A model generated the notes under the pieces. It had not been told where the DNA came from and did not search any database. It worked only from the letters and a program-made list of their open reading frames with translations. From HGM04593 sp045654645 (lineage in GTDB: Bacteria > Bacteroidota > Bacteroidia > Bacteroidales > Bacteroidaceae): 64,000 nt of DNA. This document shows positions 53,612 to 63,303 of the stretch, piece after piece. Where the stretch lies: positions 1-64,000 of the forward strand of contig JAZONR010000063.1 in assembly GCA_045654645.1 (NCBI GenBank), read 5' to 3'. The position numbers were made by a program, and so were the translations under genes. How positions within the stretch are numbered: the stretch's first letter is position 1; the number at the start of each line of letters is the position of its first letter.

Positions 53612-53749
53612 TCAAAAAAACGGGCAACGCCCTTGTATTTACCCGCTGCAACATCACACAAAAGGCAGAAGGCAGCAGAGTGTTGCCAAAACAAGGCAAT
53701 TGCGCAGAAAGTGCGGAATGTGTGTCATTTGTCAAGCAATAACAAGGGC
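53612..53749 (-). promoter_or_regulatory. Possible transcription attenuator in the POT leader
   Basis: On the minus strand, ACAAGGGC (53636-53629) can pair with an earlier GCCCTTGT (53749-53742), or use its GGGC for a short hairpin GGGC-GTT-GCCC followed by G and T7 (53632-53614). The two pairings exclude each other. The terminator stem is only 4 bp, so this is tentative. Confidence 0.4.
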
Positions 53750-53798
53750 ACGGCATTTTCCACAACCCGGCATTGACCACTTTTTCAGCAATTAACCG

Positions 53799-53806
53799 CA
53801 AATATA
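53799..53806 (-). promoter_or_regulatory. Peptide transporter promoter -7 box
   Basis: TATATTTG on the minus strand, giving a leader of about 210 bases. Confidence 0.6.
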
Positions 53807-54196
53807 GTAAAACTATTCCAAATCCACATAAACAATATTGTTAAAAAGTGAGCCAAAACAGGAAAGGCGCACCAATAAGTAAGATATTTTCAAGCAAACA
53901 GATGACACATTGCATCATTTGTAAACAAAACCACCACCATTCGCCGAGTTTTTGAAGTAAAACGTGCAAAGAACTCAACATTTTACAAAATGTCAGCACG
54001 CATTGATAAGACAATTCCAAGAACTCGCTTAAACCCCATTTCCATAACACCGGTAAACAATCAGCTGCTTCATAAAAAAGCACATCTACAAGACTTTTAA
54101 CAAAAAAAATAGGGCACAAACCACACTGTCGGCACCAACGGAACATTTGTTTTATGAAGCAAAAGGTTGTTGAGAATGGTTTTTTCACCTAATTTA

Positions 54197-54227
54197 TTTG
54201 CCGATTAGTCTGTTTTTAGTATCTTCG
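54197..54227 (+). promoter_or_regulatory. purM promoter
   Basis: TTTG (54197-54200), 19 bases, TATCTTCG (54220-54227), 28 bases before the ATG at 54255. Confidence 0.75.
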
Positions 54228-54254
54228 CACAATAAATATATAAATAAATACACA

Positions 54255-55421
<1,167 letters not shown>

Positions 55422-55492
55422 TATAAGGTTTATGCTCTGCACGTGCAGGGCATAAATTGCGTGAAAGAAAAGACTTTTGAACCTATTGCACA

Positions 55493-56602
55493 ATGGAGAA
55501 TAACTCGCTGCTTGGCAAACTAAACGACCTTGAGGCTCGCTTCCAAGAGGTATCGACACTTATAACAGACCCTGCTGTGGTTGCCGATATGAAACGATAT
55601 GTGAGGCTTAACAAGGAGTATCGTGAACTGGAGCAGATTTTGGATGCACGTCGCAGATATGTGCAGCTGCTGACATCGCTTGCCGAAGCAAAGGATTTGC
55701 TTGCCAACGAAAGCGACAACGAGTTGCGTGAGATGGCCCGCCAGGAGATTGAGATGTGCGAAAAGGAGATTCCACTCACCGAGGAGGAGATTAAGCTTCT
55801 ACTTATTCCGGCCGACCCACAGGATGATAAAAATGCCATTCTTGAGATACGTGGCGGCACAGGAGGCGATGAGGCGGCAATTTTTGCCGGAGACCTGTTC
55901 CGTATGTACACCAAATATTGCGAGAGCAAGGGCTGGAGATTGGAGGTTTCGAGCTGCAGCGAGGGCACATCGGGTGGCTACAAGGAGATAATCTGCACGG
56001 TAACGGGAGAAAAGGTCTATGGCACTTTGAAATATGAGTCGGGCGTGCATCGTGTGCAGCGTGTGCCGGCAACAGAGACACAGGGACGTGTGCACACATC
56101 GGCCGCTTCGGTAGCGGTGCTGCCCGAGGCCGAGGCTTTTGACGTGGAGATTACCGAAAGTGCCATCAAGTGGGACACTTTCCGCTCGAGCGGTGCCGGC
56201 GGACAGAATGTGAATAAGGTGGAATCGGGAGTGCGACTGCGCTACCCCTGGCTCAACCCTGAAACCAATCAGGTGGAGGAAATTCTGATTGAGTGCACCG
56301 AGACACGCGACCAACCCAAGAACAAGGAGCGCGCATTGGCACGCCTGCGCACATTGATATATGACAGGGAGCACCAAAGATATGCCGATGACATTGCCAA
56401 CAAGCGCAAGACAATGGTTTCCACAGGCGACCGCTCGGCAAAGATACGCACCTATAACTATCCGCAGGGGCGAATAACCGACCACAGAATAAATTACACT
56501 ATATATAACTTGAGCGCATTTGTAAACGGCGATATACAGGATTGCATAGACCACCTTATAATTGCCGAGAATGCCGAAAGAATGAAGGAACAGGAATTGT
56601 AA
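55493..56602 (+). CDS. prfA: Peptide chain release factor 1
   Basis: 369 residues. The peptidyl-hydrolysis GGQ motif is at 236-238 (SGAGGQNVNK). The codon-recognition PAT motif is at 192-194, which reads UAA and UAG. Separated from purM by 71 bases and followed closely by pyrF. Confidence 0.97.
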   Translation: MENNSLLGKLNDLEARFQEVSTLITDPAVVADMKRYVRLNKEYRELEQILDARRRYVQLLTSLAEAKDLLANESDNELREMARQEIEMCEKEIPLTEEEIKLLLIPADPQDDKNAILEIRGGTGGDEAAIFAGDLFRMYTKYCESKGWRLEVSSCSEGTSGGYKEIICTVTGEKVYGTLKYESGVHRVQRVPATETQGRVHTSAASVAVLPEAEAFDVEITESAIKWDTFRSSGAGGQNVNKVESGVRLRYPWLNPETNQVEEILIECTETRDQPKNKERALARLRTLIYDREHQRYADDIANKRKTMVSTGDRSAKIRTYNYPQGRITDHRINYTIYNLSAFVNGDIQDCIDHLIIAENAERMKEQEL

Positions 56603-56622
56603 CAATAAAAAATATAAATGCT

Positions 56623-57453
56623 ATGAACAGACAAGAACTTATCAAGCAAATCAAGGAGAAGCGTTCATTTTTGTGTGTAGGTCTCGACAGCGACATAAAG
56701 AAACTGCCGGCTCACCTGCTGGGATGCGAGGACCCTGTATTTGAGTTCAACAAAGCAATTATTGACGCCACAGCACCCTATACCGTTGCCTATAAGCCAA
56801 ATTTGGCTTTCTATGAGGCGTGTGGCGTAAAGGGTTGGATAAGTTTTGAAAAGATTGTAAACTATATAAAGGAGAACTACCCCGAGGTGTTCATCATTGC
56901 TGATGCAAAGCGTGGCGACATAGGCAACACATCTTCACTCTATGCACGTTCATTCTTTGAGGAGATGAAGGTTGATTCAATTACTGTGGCTCCTTATATG
57001 GGCGAGGATAGTGTGAAGCCTTTCCTTGCATACGAGGGCAGCTGGGTTATTGTGCTTGCACTGACATCGAACCCCGGCTCACACGATTTCCAGCTCACAA
57101 AGGACGAGAATGGCACTATGCTTTTCGAGAAGGTGCTTGAGACATCACAGAAATGGGGAAGCGAGGAGAATATGATGTATGTTGTGGGTGCGACACAGGG
57201 CAAATCGTTTGAGAACGTGCGCCGCATTGTCCCCAACCACTTCCTGCTTGTTCCGGGCGTGGGTGCTCAGGGCGGCTCATTGGAGGAGGTTTGCAAATAT
57301 GGTATGAACGCCGATTGTGGTCTGTTGGTAAACGCCAGCCGTGCTATCATCTTTGCCGACAGCAGCGAGAACTTTGCAGAGGTTGCGGCTCAAAAGGCCA
57401 AAGAGTATCAGCTGCAGATGGAGGGCGAGCTTAAAGCCAATAATGTAATCTAA
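56623..57453 (+). CDS. pyrF: Orotidine 5'-phosphate decarboxylase
   Basis: 276 residues. ATG 56623 is chosen (AACAGACAAG follows); an upstream in-frame start would overlap prfA. Decarboxylates OMP to UMP, the last step of UMP synthesis. Long-type family signatures: LCVGLDSDIKKLP, catalytic DAKRGDIGNTS, VAPYMGEDSVKPF. 20 bases after prfA. Confidence 0.95.
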   Translation: MNRQELIKQIKEKRSFLCVGLDSDIKKLPAHLLGCEDPVFEFNKAIIDATAPYTVAYKPNLAFYEACGVKGWISFEKIVNYIKENYPEVFIIADAKRGDIGNTSSLYARSFFEEMKVDSITVAPYMGEDSVKPFLAYEGSWVIVLALTSNPGSHDFQLTKDENGTMLFEKVLETSQKWGSEENMMYVVGATQGKSFENVRRIVPNHFLLVPGVGAQGGSLEEVCKYGMNADCGLLVNASRAIIFADSSENFAEVAAQKAKEYQLQMEGELKANNVI

Positions 57454-57564
57454 AAATTTCAAAAAACAGAGCAAAGCAGATAATAAGGTTAAAAAAGCAA
57501 CCATATTCTGCCGCAATAGTGTATCTTAGCGAAAGTAATCATAAAAAATACCGTATTCAAGGAT

Positions 57565-58596
57565 ATGAAATTTACGGCTAAAGAAATAGCATCATTTATC
57601 AATGGTGAGATTGTGGGCAACGAGAATGTCGAGGTGTTCACCTTTGCAAAGATTGAGGAGGGTGTGCCCGGTGCTATGTCGTTCCTGGCTAATCCCAAGT
57701 ATACCGAATATATATACACCACCCTTTCATCGATTGTGCTTGTGAACCGCGACTTTGAGCCAAAGGGCGAGATTTCGGCTACATTGATAAAAGTGGACAA
57801 TGCTTATGAGAGCCTTGCCAAGCTGATGATGATGTATGAGGCCGGCAAGCCGAAGAAGCAGGGAGTGAGTTCATTGGCATCCATTGCCAAGAGTGCTAAG
57901 ATTGGCGAGAACTGCTACATTGCGCCGTTTGTTGTCATTGGCGAGGGATGCGAGATTGGCGATAACTGCCACATTCTCGACGGCACTTCAATTGGCGACG
58001 GTGCAAAGGTGGGCAATAACTGCTTGCTCTATGCACACGTAACCGTGTACCACGATTGCCGCATTGGCAATGACTGTATCCTGCACAGCGGATGCGTCAT
58101 TGGAGCCGATGGTTTTGGCTTTGCGCCAACAGCAACGGGATACAACAAGATTCCGCAGACGGGAATTGTTATAATTGAGGACAACGTGGAGATTGGTGCA
58201 AACACCTGCATCGACCGCGCTACAATGGGTGCTACAGTGATACACAGCGGCGTTAAGCTCGACAATCTCATTCAGATTGCACACAACGACGAGGTGGGCA
58301 GCCACACGGTGATGGCATCGCAGGTTGCTGTTGCCGGCACCACAAAGATTGGAGAATGGTGTGTCTTTGGCGGACAGGCCGGCATATCGGGACACAGCAC
58401 CATTGGAGACCACACTACTATTGGCCCAAAATGTGGAACATTGGGCAACATCAAGAGTGGACAGAGGTTGATGGGCAGCCCGGCAATGGACGCAAAGGAT
58501 TTTATGCGTGTGTCGGCCTACATCAAACGTCTGCCCGACCTTGACAAGAAGATTAAGGAACTGACAAAGGAGCTTGAGGCTCTTAAGAACAAATAA
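57565..58596 (+). CDS. lpxD: UDP-3-O-acyl-glucosamine N-acyltransferase
   Basis: 343 residues. N-terminal uridine-binding domain (about 1-100), then a left-handed hexapeptide-repeat helix (IGENCYIAPFVVIGEG...) and a short helical tail. Adds the second acyl chain in lipid A synthesis. First of a three-gene lpx unit; 11 bases before lpxC/fabZ. Confidence 0.96.
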   Translation: MKFTAKEIASFINGEIVGNENVEVFTFAKIEEGVPGAMSFLANPKYTEYIYTTLSSIVLVNRDFEPKGEISATLIKVDNAYESLAKLMMMYEAGKPKKQGVSSLASIAKSAKIGENCYIAPFVVIGEGCEIGDNCHILDGTSIGDGAKVGNNCLLYAHVTVYHDCRIGNDCILHSGCVIGADGFGFAPTATGYNKIPQTGIVIIEDNVEIGANTCIDRATMGATVIHSGVKLDNLIQIAHNDEVGSHTVMASQVAVAGTTKIGEWCVFGGQAGISGHSTIGDHTTIGPKCGTLGNIKSGQRLMGSPAMDAKDFMRVSAYIKRLPDLDKKIKELTKELEALKNK

Positions 58597-58607
58597 CAAT
58601 AAAAGCT

Positions 58608-59993
58608 ATGAATAAGCAGAAGACACTCAATGGCAGTTTTTCCCTTTTCGGAAAAGGGTTGCACACAGGTCTGAGCCTGACTGTAACATTCAACCCGGCC
58701 CCTGAGAATTATGGATACAAAATACAACGCATTGACTTGCCTGGCGAGCCAATAATCGATGCTATTGCCGAGAATGTAACAGAGACCACACGCGGCACCG
58801 TGCTCACCAAAGGCGAGGCGCGAGTTAGCACAGTGGAGCACGCAATGGCGGCGCTCTTTGCCTTGGGTATTGACAACTGTCTTATGCAGGTGAACGGCCC
58901 GGAATTCCCCATCCTTGACGGAAGCTCAAAATTCTATGTTGAGAACATTGAAAGGATTGGTATAAAGGAGCAGAATGCCGAGAAGGATGTGTTTGTGATA
59001 AAATCCAAGATTGAGATAAAGGATGAGAAGACAGGCAACTCCATCATAATTCTCCCCGACGAGAAGTTTAGCCTTAATGTGCTTGTGCACTACGACAGCG
59101 ACATTCTCTTCAACCAGTATGCTACACTTGAGGATATGGAGGATTTCAAGGAGGAGATTGCATCGAGCCGCACTTTTGTATTTGTGCGTGAGCTGGAGGC
59201 TTTGCTGAACCTTGGCCTCATAAAGGGCGGCGACCTTGACAACGCCATTGTCATCTATGAGCGCGAAATGCCACAGGAGAAGTATGACCAATTGACCGAC
59301 ATTCTTGGTGTGCCTCATATGGATGCCAAGAAACTGGGATATCTGAACCACAAGCCGCTTGTGTGGAACAATGAGCCTGCACGCCATAAATTGCTTGATA
59401 TAATTGGCGACCTGGCCCTCATTGGCAAGCCCTTGCAGGGACGCATCATTGCAACTTGTCCGGGCCACACCATTAACAACAAATTCGCACGCGCAATGCG
59501 CAAGGTGATACGTGAGCACCAGATTCAGGCACCGGTGTATGACCCCAACCGTGAGCCGGTGATGGATATCAACCGCATAAAGCAACTGCTCCCCCACCGC
59601 AACCCTATGCTGTTTATTGATAAGGTTACAGAGCTTGGCTCGAACTACATTGTGGGTGTAAAGAATGTTACAATGACAGAGCCCTACTTTGCAGGGCACT
59701 TCCCCGATGAGCCGCTGATGCCCGGTGTGTTGTTGGTGGAGGCAATGTCGCAATGTGGTGCATTGTTGGTGATGAATATGCTTGATGAGCCGGAGAAGTA
59801 CTCTACCTATTTCCTCAAGATTGACAAAATTCAGTTCCACAAGAAGGTGGTTCCGGGAGACACTGTTGTTATGAGGGTTGAACAGAATGCTCCGTTGCGC
59901 CACGGAATAACTGTGATGAAGGGTTATCTATTCGTTGGAGAGAAGCTTGCGGCAGAGGCAAGTTTCACCGGTCAGATTATCAAAAACAAATAA
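58608..59993 (+). CDS. lpxC-fabZ: Fused UDP-3-O-acyl-GlcNAc deacetylase / (3R)-hydroxyacyl-ACP dehydratase
   Basis: 461 residues. LpxC occupies about 1-310 (SLFGKGLHTGLSLTV; zinc ligands in VEHAMAAL and ARHKLLDIIGD). FabZ occupies about 320-461 (QLLPHRNPMLFIDKV with the catalytic His, PGVLLVEAMSQ with the catalytic Glu). The fusion is typical of Bacteroidota and couples lipid A deacetylation with fatty acid dehydration. Sits between lpxD and lpxA. Confidence 0.96.
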   Translation: MNKQKTLNGSFSLFGKGLHTGLSLTVTFNPAPENYGYKIQRIDLPGEPIIDAIAENVTETTRGTVLTKGEARVSTVEHAMAALFALGIDNCLMQVNGPEFPILDGSSKFYVENIERIGIKEQNAEKDVFVIKSKIEIKDEKTGNSIIILPDEKFSLNVLVHYDSDILFNQYATLEDMEDFKEEIASSRTFVFVRELEALLNLGLIKGGDLDNAIVIYEREMPQEKYDQLTDILGVPHMDAKKLGYLNHKPLVWNNEPARHKLLDIIGDLALIGKPLQGRIIATCPGHTINNKFARAMRKVIREHQIQAPVYDPNREPVMDINRIKQLLPHRNPMLFIDKVTELGSNYIVGVKNVTMTEPYFAGHFPDEPLMPGVLLVEAMSQCGALLVMNMLDEPEKYSTYFLKIDKIQFHKKVVPGDTVVMRVEQNAPLRHGITVMKGYLFVGEKLAAEASFTGQIIKNK

Positions 59994-60016
59994 TAAACAA
60001 AAAAGTATATAAAGCT

Positions 60017-60784
60017 ATGATTAGTCCATTGGCACACATACAAGCCGGAGCAAAAATTGGCGAGAATTGTATCATTGAACCGTTCGTATATATTGAAGAT
60101 AATGTTGTCATTGGCGACAATTGCCACATTATGGCACACGCATCGGTGCTCAGTGGAACACGTATGGGCAACAACAACAAGGTGCATCACGGAGCTGTGG
60201 TGGGCGGTATTCCCCAGGACTTGAAGTTCGTGGGCGAGGATACTACCCTTGAGATTGGCGACAACAATATGATTAGGGAGAATGTAACGCTTAACCGCGG
60301 TACTGCATCAAGGGGAAAGACTGTTATTGGCAGCAATAACCTCTTTATGGAGAACTGCCACATTGGACACGACTGTGTAATTGGCAGCGGATGCATCATT
60401 GGCAACTCCACAAAGATTGCCGGCGAGGTGGTGATTGATGATTTTGCCATCCTTAGCGCTTGTGTTCTTGTACATCAGTTCAGCAATTTGGGCAGCTACA
60501 TTATGGTGCAGGGCGGCAGCCGCATTACAAAGGATATTCCTCCCTACATTATAGTGGGCCGCGAGCCGGCAAAGTATTGCGGACTAAACATTGTGGGACT
60601 GAGACGCCGCGGTTTCTCGAATGAGGCAATACGCGCAATACACGATGCCTACCGTATTATCTACAGCAAGACAATGGTGTCAAAGGCTGCAGAAGAGGTA
60701 AAGGAGAGCGTTCCTATGACTCCTGAAGTTGAGAAGATTATCAACTTTATTGAGAAGGTTTCGGAACGAGGTATAATTGGATAA
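60017..60784 (+). CDS. lpxA: UDP-N-acetylglucosamine O-acyltransferase
   Basis: 255 residues, mostly left-handed hexapeptide repeats (AKIGENCIIEPFVYI; GSGCIIGNSTKIAGEV) with the characteristic GIPQDLKFVG segment and the helical C-terminus. First committed step of lipid A synthesis. 23 bases after lpxC/fabZ. Confidence 0.97.
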   Translation: MISPLAHIQAGAKIGENCIIEPFVYIEDNVVIGDNCHIMAHASVLSGTRMGNNNKVHHGAVVGGIPQDLKFVGEDTTLEIGDNNMIRENVTLNRGTASRGKTVIGSNNLFMENCHIGHDCVIGSGCIIGNSTKIAGEVVIDDFAILSACVLVHQFSNLGSYIMVQGGSRITKDIPPYIIVGREPAKYCGLNIVGLRRRGFSNEAIRAIHDAYRIIYSKTMVSKAAEEVKESVPMTPEVEKIINFIEKVSERGIIG

Positions 60785-60798
60785 AAAAGTAGAATACT

Positions 60799-61365
60799 AT
60801 GGTATACAAATTCAGACTTTTATCGGATGAGGTTGATAACTTCAGAAGAGATATAGAAATTGATTCAGAGGCTACATTCCAGGAATTGAGCAATGCCATA
60901 CTGGAGTCGGTAAACTATCCCGATGACCAGATGACCTCGTTCTTCATCTGCAACAACCGTTGGGTGAAAGAGGTTGAAATAACACGCGAGGATATGGGCA
61001 GTATGTCCGAGGACGAGAACTATGTTATGGCCGACACCGTAATAGGCGACCTCATTGAGGATGAGAAGCAGAAGCTTATGTATGTGTTTGACCCGCTGGG
61101 CGACCGTGCTTTTTATATGGAGCTCAACAAGATTGAGTTTGGCCGCGACATTGAGGCTGCTGTATGTGTGAAGTCAAACGGCGATGCACCGGCACAGCTG
61201 CTCAACTTTGAGGAGCTTATGAGCAAAGAGCCAATTGTTGCTGCAAGCGACAGCCTTGATGAGGATTTCTATGGTAGCGACGGCTACAATGATGATGACC
61301 TCGACCCCGAGGGCTTCGATATGGGCGGCGGCGGTGAGATGAGCTCTATTGATGACCTCTATTGA
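60799..61365 (+). CDS. Plasmid pRiA4b ORF-3-like protein
   Basis: 188 residues with the pRiA4b ORF-3-like domain (VYKFRLLSDEVDNFRRDIEI; ATFQELSNAILES) and an acidic, Gly-rich C-terminal tail. The name comes from a plasmid, but here the gene is bedded in a core operon, 14 bases after lpxA and 15 before miaA. Cellular role unknown. Confidence 0.8.
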   Translation: MVYKFRLLSDEVDNFRRDIEIDSEATFQELSNAILESVNYPDDQMTSFFICNNRWVKEVEITREDMGSMSEDENYVMADTVIGDLIEDEKQKLMYVFDPLGDRAFYMELNKIEFGRDIEAAVCVKSNGDAPAQLLNFEELMSKEPIVAASDSLDEDFYGSDGYNDDDLDPEGFDMGGGGEMSSIDDLY

Positions 61366-61380
61366 TAGTAAAGAAGAGCA

Positions 61381-62280
61381 ATGAACAACCTTGTTGTGCT
61401 CATTGGCCCGACAGCTGTAGGCAAGACTGATACCAGTCTTGCCATTGCTGATTTTTATGGATGCCCCATCGTTTCGGCCGATTCGCGCCAGATGTATGAG
61501 GGGATGGAGATTGGTACAGCAATGCCCACAAAGGAGGAACTTTCAAGACACAAGCACTTTTTTGTGGGGCAGCTACAGCCCGGGGATTACTACAGCGCTG
61601 CGCGCTACGAGGCCGAGGTGCTTGAGCTGTTGGAGAGGGAGTTTCCCCACCACCCCACAATGCTTATGTCGGGTGGCTCAATGATGTATATCGACGCTGT
61701 GTGCAAGGGCATAGATGATATTCCCACTGTTGATGCCGAAACTCGCACAATGGTGCTTGAGAAATATGAGCGCGAAGGACTTGAGACACTTGCTGCAGAA
61801 CTGCGTCTGCTCGACCCCGAGTACTATGCACAGGCCGATGTAAAGAACCCCAAAAGGGTTATGCACGCGTTGGAGATATGTTATATGACGGGCAAGAAGT
61901 ATAGCTCTTTCAGAACAAGTGAAAAGAAGCAGAGGCCTTTTAATATAATTAAGGTTGGGCTGCAGCGCGACAGAGAGGAGCTTTATGAGCGCATAAACAG
62001 GCGTGTTGATATTATGATTGAACAGGGTTTGGTGGATGAGGTGAGGAAATTTGCTCATCTGAAGCATCACAATTCACTGAATACCGTCGGTTATAAAGAG
62101 ATTTTCAAATATCTTGACGGTGAATGGACACTCGATTTTGCAATTGAGAAGATTAAGCAGAATACAAGAATCTATTCACGCAAGCAGGTTACCTGGTATC
62201 GCAAGGATGAGGAGATTGAGTGGTTTCACCCAAACAACGTGAAGGATATTATTGCTCACATAGAGAAACACCGCAAATGA
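61381..62280 (+). CDS. miaA: tRNA dimethylallyltransferase
   Basis: 299 residues. P-loop GPTAVGKT (8-15), substrate loop SADSRQMYEGMEIGTA, SGGSMMYIDAVCKGID and the C-terminal KQVTWYRKDEEI. Adds the dimethylallyl group to A37 of tRNAs reading UNN codons. Confidence 0.95.
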   Translation: MNNLVVLIGPTAVGKTDTSLAIADFYGCPIVSADSRQMYEGMEIGTAMPTKEELSRHKHFFVGQLQPGDYYSAARYEAEVLELLEREFPHHPTMLMSGGSMMYIDAVCKGIDDIPTVDAETRTMVLEKYEREGLETLAAELRLLDPEYYAQADVKNPKRVMHALEICYMTGKKYSSFRTSEKKQRPFNIIKVGLQRDREELYERINRRVDIMIEQGLVDEVRKFAHLKHHNSLNTVGYKEIFKYLDGEWTLDFAIEKIKQNTRIYSRKQVTWYRKDEEIEWFHPNNVKDIIAHIEKHRK

Positions 62281-62339
62281 GCGGTGTTTTTTATTGAAGG
62301 AAACATCAAAGGGAATGAAGATTTTGCAGCCACAATTGG

Positions 62340-63269
62340 CTACACCTCATAGAGCCTTCCTTGCCAGGTATTTCTTTCGCGCATACGGCGCTTGATTTTG
62401 TCTACAAGTTCGTGGTTCTTTATTCCCCAGTCGGGGGCAAGCAGCAGCTCCTTGGGCGACTGCGAGGCAAAGCGCTCGAGAACAATATCGGGGCGCAAGC
62501 GCTCAACATAATCGACAACGGCATCAACATATTCATTGAGTGCAAAAAGATGGAATTCACCGGGATTTTCCATATACTCCACTGCCATCCGTGTTCCCTT
62601 GACCACTTGAAGCTGGTGCAGCTTTAGCGTGGTAAGCGGCAAGGATGAGAGGCGTTGTGCCTGAAGAGCGAGAGTGTGGCGCGGCTCACCTGGAAGGCCC
62701 AATATGATGTGGGCTCCAACAGGTATATCGGCTTGCGCAGTGCGCTGCACTGCTGCTGCAGCACAGGCAAAATCGTGGCCACGGTTTATGCGCAGAAGAG
62801 TGGCATCATCGGTGCTCTCTATTCCATACTCCACAAGTACAAAGGTGTTGCGGCGAAGATTGGAGAGGTATTGCAGCAGCTCATCGGGCATACAGTCGGG
62901 GCGCGTGCCTATGACAATGCCCACACAACCCTCCACAGAGAGTGCCTCTTCATAGAGGCGGCGCAGATTATCGAGAGATGCATAGGTGTTTGTATATGCC
63001 TGAAAATAGGCAAGGTATTTCATTTCGGGGTATTTGCGCGCAAAGAAGGATATACCCTCGGTCATCTGCTGCTTGACGCTCAAATGGCGGTGGCAGTAGG
63101 CCGGGTTAAAGCTTTGGTTGTTGCAGTAGGTGCAGCCACCACGCCCAACCGTTCCATCGCGGTTGGGGCAAGTGAAACCTGCATCAATGGTAATCTTTTG
63201 CACCTTGCAGCCTAATTGACCGCGCAGATAGGTTCCAAAATCGTTGTAGTAGAATGTATCCTCGCCCAT
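62340..63269 (-). CDS. Radical SAM protein, YhcC/TIGR01212 family
   Basis: 309 residues from ATG 63269 (MGEDTFYYNDFGTYL), chosen because the family begins near YNDFG. The cysteine motif is the YhcC type, CPNRDGTVGRGGCTYC, instead of CX3CX2C. PGEPRHTLALQAQ and the LHQLQVVKGT motif follow. Function uncertain, possibly tRNA-related. Convergent to miaA, 35 bases from the AraC gene. Confidence 0.9.
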   Translation of the reverse strand: MGEDTFYYNDFGTYLRGQLGCKVQKITIDAGFTCPNRDGTVGRGGCTYCNNQSFNPAYCHRHLSVKQQMTEGISFFARKYPEMKYLAYFQAYTNTYASLDNLRRLYEEALSVEGCVGIVIGTRPDCMPDELLQYLSNLRRNTFVLVEYGIESTDDATLLRINRGHDFACAAAAVQRTAQADIPVGAHIILGLPGEPRHTLALQAQRLSSLPLTTLKLHQLQVVKGTRMAVEYMENPGEFHLFALNEYVDAVVDYVERLRPDIVLERFASQSPKELLLAPDWGIKNHELVDKIKRRMRERNTWQGRLYEV

Positions 63270-63303
63270 AGTAGCGCGAAGGTAATAAAAAGCTGCGGAT
63301 TTA

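Larger units (their letters stand above)
53582..54196. other. Long spacer before purM
   Basis: Contains the POT promoter and leader (53582-53806). From 53807 no gene is supported; an 11-base inverted repeat GCTTCATAAAA/TTTTATGAAGC (54067-54077 and 54150-54160) is the only structure. A Cys- and Trp-rich minus-strand frame at 53841-54188 looks spurious. Confidence 0.55.

Noticed and set aside
53841..54188. 115-residue Cys/Trp-rich minus-strand frame
   Set aside because: Unusual composition, no domain and no translation signal; likely chance in an AT-rich spacer.
60799..61365. Mobile element passenger gene
   Set aside because: The family is sometimes annotated with mobile elements, but no transposase or inverted repeats flank it, and it sits in a tight core operon.
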